From the NCBI GenBank assembly GCA_002449665.1, contig DJXH01000027.1, positions 1 through 64,000 of the forward strand: DNA of 64,000 bases, read 5' to 3'. The position numbers were made by a program, and so were the translations under genes. Below the pieces are notes generated by a model. It made no database searches, had not been told where the DNA came from, and saw nothing but the letters and a program-made list of their open reading frames with translations. The stretch is from Bacteroidales bacterium UBA7009 (GTDB lineage Bacteria; Bacteroidota; Bacteroidia; Bacteroidales; Paludibacteraceae). How positions within the stretch are numbered: position 1 is the stretch's first letter; each line of letters begins with the position of its first letter. Positions 1-8,700 of the stretch are shown in pieces.

Positions 1-307
1 TGTTCGCCACGGGGATAAGGGGGCAGACGTCGGTGGCACCGCTGCGGGGGTGCGCTCCGTGATGGAGGCGCATATCAATGAGTTCGGCAGCTTTTTTTGC
101 TCCTTGTAAGGCGGCTTCCATTACTACCTCAGGTTCGCCGACGAAGGTTACGACCGTACGGTTGGTGGCTTCGCCCGGGTCAACGTCCAACACTTTTACT
201 TTCAGTCCGTTCACTTCAGTAGCGGCGATGGCTGCTACGATTTGGTCAATCACTTGACGGTTTCTGCCCTCCGAGAAATTGGGGACACACTCAATAAGTT
301 GTTGCAT
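1..307 (-). CDS. ftcD: Glutamate formimidoyltransferase, N-terminal part (runs off the window)
   Basis: The first 102 codons read on the minus strand begin MQQLIECVPNFSEGRN and later contain HHGAHPRSGATDVCPLIP. Both are signature stretches of the formiminotransferase N-subdomain. The family moves the formimino group of N-formiminoglutamate to tetrahydrofolate in histidine breakdown, in the cytoplasm. The gene is cut by the window edge, so it cannot be told whether it is the short transferase or the bifunctional form with a cyclodeaminase domain. The start at 307 is the only good ATG before the family's conserved N-terminus, and a TACCTTTG -7 box lies upstream on the minus strand at 350-343. 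Divergent from the helicase gene. Confidence 0.9.
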   Translation of the reverse strand, partial: MQQLIECVPNFSEGRNRQVIDQIVAAIAATEVNGLKVKVLDVDPGEATNRTVVTFVGEPEVVMEAALQGAKKAAELIDMRLHHGAHPRSGATDVCPLIPVAN

Positions 308-342
308 AACGAGTATGGTTTTAAATTTTCAATGTCTTGTGG

Positions 343-390
343 CAAAGGTAACGCAATATTTGTAAGTGTGCAAATTTTGTACTACCTTTG
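343..390. promoter_or_regulatory. Overlapping divergent promoters (ftcD minus, pcrA plus)
   Basis: Plus strand: TTTG at 359-362, 20 bases, TACCTTTG at 383-390, reading into the helicase gene. Minus strand: TTTG at 374-371, 20 bases, TACCTTTG at 350-343, reading into ftcD. Both fit the Bacteroidota -33/-7 consensus. The two -33 elements lie 8 bases apart (TTTG-taagtgtg-CAAA), so both polymerases would use the same face of DNA. The plus promoter sets the helicase start downstream of 390 and rules out a longer N-terminus. Confidence 0.75.
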
Positions 391-430
391 TGGGCAATTT
401 ACACACAAAGTATTATTTTTTATACATTTT

Positions 431-2707
431 ATGGAGGCTATTCCCGGATTTTTGAATGAACTAAATCCCGCCCAGCGTGAGGCGGTGGAATATACGGACG
501 GTCCGTCGCTTGTAGTGGCAGGAGCGGGGTCGGGCAAGACGAGAGTGCTGACCTACAAGGTGGCTTATCTGCTATGGAGGGGCTTGGCTGCTAACCGCAT
601 ACTTGCTCTCACTTTCACCAACAAAGCCGCTCGCGAGATGAAGGAGCGTATATATAAACTTGTAGGCGAGGAGAAAGCGCGTTATTTGTGGATGGGTACT
701 TTCCACTCTGTTTGTGCGCGAATCTTACGTCAGGAGGCTGACGGATTGGGCTATACACACGACTTTTCCATATACGATACGCAGGATAGTAAGTCTGTGG
801 TAAGGCAGGTTATAAAAGACCACAGGCTTGACGAGAAAGTGTATAAGCCGTCTCTCGTTTTATCCCGCATTTCATCGGCAAAAAACGCGCTGCTCACCCC
901 GCAAAATTACGCCCTTAATAAGCAGATGACGGACTACGACAGAATGAACCGTCTGTATGAGATGCCAAATATATATGAGGCGTATGATGTGCGCTTGAAG
1001 CAGGCTAATGCTATGGACTTTGATGACCTGCTGATGAATATGTGCTTGCTTTTGCAGCGAAACGACAAAGCGCGGGAGTATTATCAGAATATCTTTCAGT
1101 ATATACTTGTGGACGAGTATCAGGACACCAACTATGCGCAGTATCTGATTGTCAGGCTTTTGTCGGAGCCGCAAAACAAGGTCTGTGTAGTAGGTGACGA
1201 TGCACAATCTATTTACTCTTTTCGCGGTGCGGATATACGCAATATACTCACTTTCCAGCGAGGTTATGCAGATGCGCGGCTGTTTAAACTTGAGCGTAAC
1301 TATCGCTCAACCAAAACGATAGTGAATGCTGCCAATTCGCTTATTCGTCATAACGAGGGGCAGATACCGAAGAACGTGTATTCGGAAAACGAAGATGGTG
1401 CACGCTTGCAACTGACTGCATATATGTCTGACAGGGACGAGGCTGCGGGTGTTGTCCGAGAGATAGCAGGTCGTTTAGGTAGGGCGGTTGAGCCGGACGA
1501 TGTGGCGGTGTTGTATCGCACTAATGCGCAGTCGCGTGTTTTTGAGAACGAGATGCGCAAGCAGGGTGTGGCTTACAGGATATACGGTTCTACATCTTTC
1601 TATCAGCGCAAGGAGATAAAAGATGCGATTGCTTATCTGCGTCTTGCTGCTAATCCGAAGGACAACGAGGCTTTGCTGCGTGTGGTCAATTTTCCGGCAC
1701 GAGGTATAGGCAGTACGACGATGAATGCTGTTATTGAGTGTGCTGCGGCTAACAGAGTAAGTTTGTATGAGGTGCTGACATCTCCTCAGCCTCACGAACT
1801 TAATCTGTCTGCTGCACCGAAGAAGAGGCTTGCGGGGTTTGTGACTCTTTTGCAGAATATACAAGAGGCGGTAGATACGATGGATGCTTTTGAGTTTGCC
1901 GACTATGCGTTGAAGGTGTCGGGTGTGATGGCTGCCGCTGAGGCTGACAAATCGCAGGAGGGGATAGACAGAAAACAGAATATAGACGAACTGCTGTCGG
2001 GCATACACGAGTTTGTGGACAGCCGTTTGCAGGAGGGGGTGTCTTTTACGCCTATTCAGGATTTTCTTGCCGATGTGAGTCTGCTTACTGACCAAGACGA
2101 GCGGCTTGACGATACTACGCCGCGCGTAACGCTGATGACGGTGCATGCGGCTAAAGGTCTGGAGTTTAAGGAAGTATATATAGCCGGATTGGAGCAGGAC
2201 TTGTTCCCTTCGCAGTTCTGCACCTCTCCGAGCGAGATAGAGGAAGAGCGCAGGCTGCTTTATGTGGCTATCACTCGTGCTATGGAGCGTTGCAGTTTGA
2301 GTTTTGCGCGCTCAAGGTTCCATAACGGTCAGGTTCGTTTTTCTTCGCCATCGTCATTTTTGCAGGATATAGACAGACAGTATCTGTTGGTTTCGGAGCC
2401 GTTGGAGCCGTCTGTGCCGGTGTCTCGTATGCGTTGGGAGCATAGTACGTGGCAGGAGCCTGCAAAGGAATCAGTGCCTGCCTTTTCTGCTCCTGTACAG
2501 CAGCGGTTGCGGTCGGTCAGCGGTGCGGTTACGGTTGTTGAGAATGCAAGTTTTGCAGCGGGGGACAGGGTTAGTCACCGTGTGTTTGGAGCGGGGACGG
2601 TGGAAAGAGTGTATAGGGATAATGGTAATGATAAGATAGATATTCGTTTTGTCAAAGTGGGGGTGAAGACACTGCTACTTGCGTATGCTAAGTTAGAGAA
2701 GATATAA
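431..2707 (+). CDS. pcrA: ATP-dependent DNA helicase, PcrA/UvrD family (SF1A)
   Basis: A 758-residue superfamily 1 helicase moving 3'-5' on single-stranded DNA in repair and replication restart. Visible motifs: Q-motif region LNPAQREAV near residue 15, Walker A AGAGSGKT near 33, TFTNKAAREMKERI (motif Ia), DEYQDTN (Walker B), VGDDAQSIYSFRGAD (motif III), LERNYRSTK (motif IV), TVHAAKGLEF and RLLYVAITRA (motifs V and VI). The C-terminal 60 residues carry the GDRVSHRVFGAGTV module typical of PcrA/UvrD. The reading frame stays open upstream to 242, but that part overlaps the promoter and lacks family similarity, so the ATG at 431 is chosen. Length is normal for the family. Confidence 0.95.
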   Translation: MEAIPGFLNELNPAQREAVEYTDGPSLVVAGAGSGKTRVLTYKVAYLLWRGLAANRILALTFTNKAAREMKERIYKLVGEEKARYLWMGTFHSVCARILRQEADGLGYTHDFSIYDTQDSKSVVRQVIKDHRLDEKVYKPSLVLSRISSAKNALLTPQNYALNKQMTDYDRMNRLYEMPNIYEAYDVRLKQANAMDFDDLLMNMCLLLQRNDKAREYYQNIFQYILVDEYQDTNYAQYLIVRLLSEPQNKVCVVGDDAQSIYSFRGADIRNILTFQRGYADARLFKLERNYRSTKTIVNAANSLIRHNEGQIPKNVYSENEDGARLQLTAYMSDRDEAAGVVREIAGRLGRAVEPDDVAVLYRTNAQSRVFENEMRKQGVAYRIYGSTSFYQRKEIKDAIAYLRLAANPKDNEALLRVVNFPARGIGSTTMNAVIECAAANRVSLYEVLTSPQPHELNLSAAPKKRLAGFVTLLQNIQEAVDTMDAFEFADYALKVSGVMAAAEADKSQEGIDRKQNIDELLSGIHEFVDSRLQEGVSFTPIQDFLADVSLLTDQDERLDDTTPRVTLMTVHAAKGLEFKEVYIAGLEQDLFPSQFCTSPSEIEEERRLLYVAITRAMERCSLSFARSRFHNGQVRFSSPSSFLQDIDRQYLLVSEPLEPSVPVSRMRWEHSTWQEPAKESVPAFSAPVQQRLRSVSGAVTVVENASFAAGDRVSHRVFGAGTVERVYRDNGNDKIDIRFVKVGVKTLLLAYAKLEKI

Positions 2708-2821
2708 ATTTTGTTGATATTCAAAACTAAGTGATGTAGAGGTTATTTTTTAATAAATTTTCTGTTTTCAGTTAAATTTAATCAAAAAGTAACGAATTTT
2801 TGCATTTTTATTACAAAAATG

Positions 2822-2852
2822 TTGTGAGTGTGCGAAAATGTATGTACATTTG
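2822..2852 (+). promoter_or_regulatory. Promoter of the first BspA-like gene
   Basis: TTG at 2822-2824, 20 bases, TACATTTG at 2845-2852. The -33 region (TTGTGAGTGTGC) matches, at the same offset from the -7 box, those of pcrA and glgP. A weaker TATTTG lies just downstream near 2868. Transcription from here excludes an upstream ATG at 2800 and favours translation from 2923 or 2929. The rest of 2708-2922 is AT-rich with no gene seen. Confidence 0.65.
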
Positions 2853-2922
2853 CGCACTTTTTGTATGTATTTGTGCAAAAAGTGAAAATTATAATAAAGG
2901 TACCACACAAACTAATTTTATG

Positions 2923-5433
2923 TCTATGAAGCAATATTACTCTAATTCTCTTTCTTGGTTGTATCGATCCCGATGTTTAAGTTCGCTGCTTTTGTTGGTG
3001 ATAGTGGTGTTCTCTCTATTTTATTCGCCTGTTTCTGCTCGTGCGGAGGTGGATTATTTGTGTTTTACTGCTGTTGAAGCAGGGGCGGTGATTAAAATAA
3101 ACAGAGGTAATAGCCCCAAGCAAGACCTTAAGATAGACAAAAGTACAGATAATGGTCTAACTTGGACATCTGTTACCATATCAGCCGGAACGTCAGGTAC
3201 TATTATAACTACTTTGGCTAATGTAGGTGACAAGTTGTTGTTACGCGGTAAGAATAATACAGCTAAAGGCATTGGTAGTACTCAAGAGTCGGGAACTAAC
3301 AAGTTTTATAAATTTGAAATATCTAAAAACGTGGCAGTAAGCGGTGATTTGATGTCGCTTATTGACTATGAGAATGAGGTAACAACAATACCGAACATGT
3401 ATTGTTTTGTCAGGTTGTTTGAGAAGTGTACTTGTTTGGTGAGTGCAGAAAACTTAAAGTTATCGGCAATTGAACTGAAAAACGGATGTTATGAAGGAAT
3501 GTTTGACGGTTGCTCCAATCTAATTACTCCTCCAAGTATATTACCAGCTACAGAACTTAAGGACAATTGCTATAACCAGATGTTTCAAGGCTGCAATAAG
3601 ATGACATCTACGCCGACTTTGCCAGCCACAACTCTCGCAGAGCAATGTTATTATAAAATGTTCAATAATTGTAAAGTCTTGACTTCAGCTCCTTTATTGC
3701 CGGTTACCACACTTGCTTCCGGATGTTATAATTATATGTTTGGAGGGTGTATAGCTTTGACTACTGCGCCCGAACTGCCTGCTACCACTTTGGCACAGAG
3801 TTGTTATATAAATATGTTTAATGGTTGTACTGCATTGACCACTGCCCCTGAACTGCCGGCTACCACTTTGGCAACTGACTGCTATAATGGTATGTTCAGT
3901 GGATGTACCTCGCTTGTGAACGTGCAGGACGAACTGCCTGCTACTACGCTGGTTGCGCGGTGCTACAAATATATGTTCAAAGGATGTACTGCGCTTGTCA
4001 ATGCTCCTGTTATAATGGCATCTTCATTGCCTGCTAATACCACGGCCGATGCAGGATGTATGGAGTACATGTTTCAGAACTGTACAGAATTAAGAAGGTT
4101 GGAAGTCCGTTTCACCGCGTGGGACACTAATAATGCTCATAATAGTACAAAAAACGCTACGTATGGTTGGCTTAATGGAACTACAAAAAACTCATCGTGT
4201 AAATTTATCTGTTCATGCGACCTTCCTGATACAGATAGAGGCGACAACCGAATACAAACCTACTGGACGCGTAGTACAATCAATACTTATATCTTCGATG
4301 TAGCCACCAATGGTGGCACGTGGGATGGCTCGGACGATGCCGATATGACGTATGAGCGCATATCCAACGATGTCTCAACCAACATCGTTACACTACCCAC
4401 AGCACAAAAAATAGGTTATTTCTTTATCGGCTGGAATACTGTCGCTGATGGTTCGGAAACGACGCTGACTATTGATAACCAGACTGATTACACCTGCTCA
4501 AATATGTTCTATGCTCAGTTCTCTCCTCAATACACATTCCGTGTCAATGGCGGCAGTTGGGACGGCTCAAACACCGAGGACCATGTGCTGACAAATCCTG
4601 TTACTTCTGTTGCTGACCCTGTATGGGACGGTTACTCTTTTATCGGTTGGAACACCGCCATTGATGGTACAGGTGTCGATTGGGATATAGACAATCAGCC
4701 TTCAACTCCTACCACCTACTATGCTCAATGGGAATTGATTGTTCCGGCTACGCTCGAACTTTATGATAACACCGACAACACGGCGTTGCTGACAGACAAC
4801 GATGGCAATACGCTTGATGTGCATTTTATGAACCGCACGCTTGTCGGCGGTACGCTCAATACTCTCTGTCTGCCGTTCAGTCTGACAGAAGAGAAGTTGG
4901 CTATAAGTCCGCTTGCCGGCAGCACACTCTATACTTTTAGCAGCGCAACAATTGACGGCGATATGCTTACCGTGGAGATGGCGGAAACGAATGCTATTAC
5001 AGCCGGTGTGCCGTATCTTATACGTCCGATGGCAAGCATAGAGAACCCTGTGTTTGAAGGTGTTACTATCTCCACTGCCACAGGTTCGTCTTGCGGCGAC
5101 AGCGAAGTGCGTTTTATGGGCGTAATGCTGCCTACGTTGCTCGAAGCGGGAAGACAAGACCAACTTTTCCTCACGGCGGGGAATATGTTGCAGCGTCCGT
5201 CCGTCAGCAACTATATGCGTGGTTTCCGTGCTTATTTCTTGCTCAATGACGGTCCGGCTCTCGTAACGCCACGAGCAAGGATAGCGTTCGGTGGAAACAC
5301 TATCGGTACGACAACCGATATAGAAGAAACGGCAGACAATAAGGCAGATCAAAAGAAAATAATGATTGACGGTACGCTCTATATTATCCGTGGCGGCGAG
5401 AGATATACCGCCAGCGGCATAAAAACAGAATAA
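2923..5433 (+). CDS. Secreted BspA-like repeat protein with Listeria-Bacteroides repeats
   Basis: An 836-residue surface or secreted protein of unknown binding partner. Residues 1-45 form a signal peptide (a hydrophobic stretch ending near ARAEV). Roughly residues 160-395 hold nine repeats of about 24 residues with the pattern LPATTLAxxCYxxMFxGCTAL, a BspA-type leucine-rich repeat. Two Flg_new/InlB-B-like repeats follow (TNGGTWDG ... FIGWNT and NGGSWDG ... FIGWNTA, about 460-600), then a Bacteroidetes domain containing NTLCLPFSL. The tail (IMIDGTLYIIRGGERYTASG) is not a standard T9SS sorting domain but resembles the short ending seen on many Bacteroidales secreted proteins. Start chosen from the promoter at 2822-2852; the ATG at 2929 is equally possible. 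The BspA repeats suggest adhesion, an inference from the family. Confidence 0.8.
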   Translation, partial: SMKQYYSNSLSWLYRSRCLSSLLLLVIVVFSLFYSPVSARAEVDYLCFTAVEAGAVIKINRGNSPKQDLKIDKSTDNGLTWTSVTISAGTSGTIITTLANVGDKLLLRGKNNTAKGIGSTQESGTNKFYKFEISKNVAVSGDLMSLIDYENEVTTIPNMYCFVRLFEKCTCLVSAENLKLSAIELKNGCYEGMFDGCSNLITPPSILPATELKDNCYNQMFQGCNKMTSTPTLPATTLAEQCYYKMFNNCKVLTSAPLLPVTTLASGCYNYMFGGCIALTTAPELPATTLAQSCYINMFNGCTALTTAPELPATTLATDCYNGMFSGCTSLVNVQDELPATTLVARCYKYMFKGCTALVNAPVIMASSLPANTTADAGCMEYMFQNCTELRRLEVRFTAWDTNNAHNSTKNATYGWLNGTTKNSSCKFICSCDLPDTDRGDNRIQTYWTRSTINTYIFDVATNGGTWDGSDDADMTYERISNDVSTNIVTLPTAQKIGYFFIGWNTVADGSETTLTIDNQTDYTCSNMFYAQFSPQYTFRVNGGSWDGSNTEDHVLTNPVTSVADPVWDGYSFIGWNTAIDGTGVDWDIDNQPSTPTTYYAQWELIVPATLELYDNTDNTALLTDNDGNTLDVHFMNRTLVGGTLNTLCLPFSLTEEKLAISPLAGSTLYTFSSATIDGDMLTVEMAETNAITAGVPYLIRPMASIENPVFEGVTISTATGSSCGDSEVRFMGVMLPTLLEAGRQDQLFLTAGNMLQRPSVSNYMRGFRAYFLLNDGPALVTPRARIAFGGNTIGTTTDIEETADNKADQKKIMIDGTLYIIRGGERYTASGIKTE

Positions 5434-5458
5434 ATACGATATAAAACTTTATAATATT

Positions 5459-5611
5459 GTGAAAACAAAACTTCTATATTTTGCGCCCGCTACCGAACGC
5501 ACTATGCTCAAAAGACCTTTGTGTGTAGATTTCGGAGTAGGTAGCGGAGCAGATCCGGGGGATGCACTTGCGCCTGCAAGAAGGCAGCCGTCGTATTACC
5601 CCGAGTATTAA
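5459..5611 (+). CDS. Possible 50-residue small protein (YxAPxTE type)
   Basis: A short open frame beginning GTG 25 bases after the preceding stop. Its product has LLYFAPATERTMLKRPLC near the N-terminus, then DFGVGSGADPG and a Tyr-rich end (PSYYPEY). Many Bacteroidales genomes carry small proteins with a similar Y-x-AP-x-TE start and a Cys/Gly/Ser-rich middle, in my recollection; function unknown. There is no obvious signal peptide. A GACACCC/GGGTGTC hairpin (5637-5661) lies downstream without a T-tract. The frame could be chance, but the pattern match and the position in an otherwise empty 336-base gap support it. The rest of the gap (5612-5725) holds nothing else I can name. Confidence 0.45.
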   Translation: MKTKLLYFAPATERTMLKRPLCVDFGVGSGADPGDALAPARRQPSYYPEY

Positions 5612-5725
5612 AAAATGAAAGGCTGAGTACACATGCGACACCCTATATTTTATCGGGTGTCGGTGTGTATGTAATAGCAAAAGCCGTAGTATAGTGCCAA
5701 AAAGAGTAAAAAAACTCTCAAAAAA

Positions 5726-5756
5726 TTGTCAAACTGATATATATTGTGTATTTTTG
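5726..5756 (+). promoter_or_regulatory. Promoter of the second BspA-like gene
   Basis: TTG at 5726-5728, 20 bases, TATTTTTG at 5749-5756. A start a few bases downstream would leave only about 6 to 10 untranslated bases before the ATG at 5770, an unusually short leader. It also shows that an in-frame ATG at 5746 lies inside the promoter and is not used. Confidence 0.6.
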
Positions 5757-5769
5757 CCGCCGTAATATA

Positions 5770-8700
5770 ATGAAACATTTTTATTTCACTTGTCTTTTCT
5801 TGTTGCTTGGCTCAACTCTTTGCCATGCAACTGACTATTTCACCGTCACGGCAGAGGCTCCCGCTGCCAAGATCTCGCTCACCAATGTAGGTACGGGCGG
5901 CGACAAACCTTCGCTGCAATGCTCTACCGATGGCGGGGCGACATGGAGCAACTTCGTGGCAGGCTCCAATACCGTTACGCTTACCTCTGTTGGGGACAAA
6001 GCGATGTTTCGCGGTACTAACCCTGCGGGGTTCAGCCGCGATTATGCCAAGGGATATAAGTTTGCCGCAACAGCCAAAATAAGTGTCAGTGGAAATATAA
6101 TGACACTTGTGGATGGTGATAACCCTTCTGCCGTCATCTCCTCCACCGCCTGTTTTGCCAATCTTTTTAACGGCTGTACCAATCTTGTTTCGTCAGAGGG
6201 TCTGATGCTGCCCGCCACACGTCTTGCGCCCTTCTGCTACTACCGTATGTTCTACGGCTGTACGGCTCTTGTGTCGCCGCCGAAGCGTATAGAGGCTCTG
6301 TCTGTGGCTGAGAGCGGCTGTCTTGATATGTTCCGTACGTGTCGCGCGTTGACCGCCATACCTGTTATTTATGCCGATACGATAGGCGAGAGCGGGTGTG
6401 AGAATATGTTTATGGGCTGCACCTCGCTTGTGGCTCCGCAGGACATAAGAGCAAAAGTGATAGGAATAAAAGGTTGTTCGGCTATGTTCTCTTCCTGCAC
6501 GGCGATGACGACTGCTCCTGCCATAACCGACATCGTGTCCATAGGTGAAAGAGGCTGTTTCTCTTTGTTCGCTTCCTGCACCTCGCTGACCTCTGTTCCT
6601 GACTTGCAGGCTAAGACGATTGGCGAATGCGGCTATCGTGAGATGTTCAATAAATGTACGTCTCTTACTACGGCACCGGAGATAAAAGCCGCAGTGATAG
6701 GCAAGTATGGTTGCTATAAGATGTATGCGGGCTGTTCGGCTCTCGTCTCTTCTCCCGACCTAAAGGCAGAGAGCGTAAGCACTAATGCCTATCAGGAGAT
6801 GTTTGCCGAGTGCGGACAACTCACCGCCGCTCCGTATATAGCAGCCAAGGTGATAGGTATATCCACGTGCAGCAAGATGTTCTACAACTGTAAGAAACTC
6901 TCTCTTGCACAAGCCTCGCTGCCTGCCACCGCCGTGAGCGACAGCGGCTGCTATAGTATGTTTGAGGGCTGTACGGTTCTCACTCACGCCGTCTCTATGC
7001 CGAGCGTGAAGGTGGTGGGACTCCATGGCTGCCACTCTATGTACAAAGGCTGTACGGCACTTACTACCGGTGCGGAGACGCTTGCTGCTACTCGGGTGAT
7101 GAACTACGGATATGCAGAGATGTACCGTAATTGTTCCAAACTGACAACGGCTTGCGAAACTCTTCCCGCCGAGATAATAGGCAACTACGCATATCAGTAT
7201 ATGTTCGGTAATTGTGCGCTGCTCACTGCCGCACCCGAGATACTTGCTACAAACATAGGCACCAACTCAATGGCATATATGTTCAGCGGCTGTAAGGCTC
7301 TGACGACGGTGCAAAAGTTGCTTCCTGCAACACGCCTTACGAACAACTGCTATCAGGGAATGTTCTCCTCTTGTACGGCATTGACCACTGCTCCCGAACT
7401 GCCGGCGATGACGCTTGCCAACTACTGCTACAACTCTATGTTTAGCGGCTGTACGGCTCTCGTTAACGCTCCCGTATTGCCGGCACTTTCGCTAACGTAT
7501 GACAACAATGGTACAGAAACGAATTATACCGGTTGTTACTCGCTGATGTTCAACGGCTGCAAGGCGTTGAAAGAGATAGAGGTACATTTTACATCTTGGG
7601 GATTGGGCACGGGTAGCAATACCGACACAAGCAACAAATATCCGACCAACCGCTGGCTTGACGGCGTTGCCGCAAACGGCACTTTCCGTGCGCCGTGCCA
7701 ACTCGAAAATATACGCGGCGTGCATAATATCCCTGCTAACTGGCAGTTTGAGTGTATGGTCAGTGTTACTTTTGACGTGAACACTAACGAAGGTACATGG
7801 GACGATGGCAACACTGACAGCCGTATGCTTTTTGTGCCGCTTGACGAGATCCCGCAGGCATATAAGGAAGGTTGTCTCTTTACCGGCTGGAATACGAGTG
7901 CAGACGGCACTGGCACCAAGTTTGAACTTACTAATCAACCCGTTGAGGCTACTACCTATTTTGCGCAGTTCAGACCCATAGCGTTTGATGTTGTTGACTG
8001 GCAGAATAACCTGTTTGTTGTCCGCACCACCGCTACCGACATAGTTTCGATAGATGTGCAGGCAGAAGGCAGCGAGAAGAAAGTAAGCAATGCACTTGCC
8101 GATTGTCTTATTGACAATCCCGGAGTGTATGCTTTGTCGTTTAACAGGACGGATGTATATGACCGTTTCGGTGGCAGACTGAACCTGACATTCAGAGATA
8201 ATGCGAATACGATTATAGGTTATTATGTTATTCCTATTCCGGTGCTTGTGGATGATGCGACCAACTCGTCTTCTTTCGCCGACCTTACGGACAAGGATAT
8301 ATGGGTGCTTGACGGCGGACAGATGACTATAGATGGCAGCGTGGAAGCGCAAGACCTCTATGTGTCCGGTGGTGGTAAGTTGGTAGTACCAACGGGCTGT
8401 CAGCTCGCTGTCAATCGTCTCGTTCTTCGTGGAGGCAGACTTAATGATGACGGTTCATACTCGTTCTGCTACCCGCAACTCGTAGCCAACGGCGCGGTAC
8501 GTACCTTCGGCTCGGTGGTTGACTATGAGTATCTTGTGAGCGATAAGCAATACTACTCGCTTGCTCTGCCATATACGGTAAACATAAAGGATGTAGCCTA
8601 TCTTGACGGCAGTCGTGCCGACCTTGTGGTAATGCGCTACAACGGCTTGCAGCGCACATCAGGTCAGACAGGCTGGCAAACAATGTGGAACCCCTTTACA

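Noticed and set aside
2800..2922. A 41-residue N-terminal extension of the first BspA-like protein
   Set aside because: The promoter at 2822-2852 lies inside it, and the signal peptide begins after 2923.
3500..4080. Regular repeats that could suggest a CRISPR array
   Set aside because: They are in-frame protein repeats of about 72 bases that vary at third positions; no unique spacers between identical repeats.
5637..5661. Hairpin GACACCC/GGGTGTC as a terminator
   Set aside because: It is followed by GGTGTGTATG, not a T-tract, so termination is not supported.
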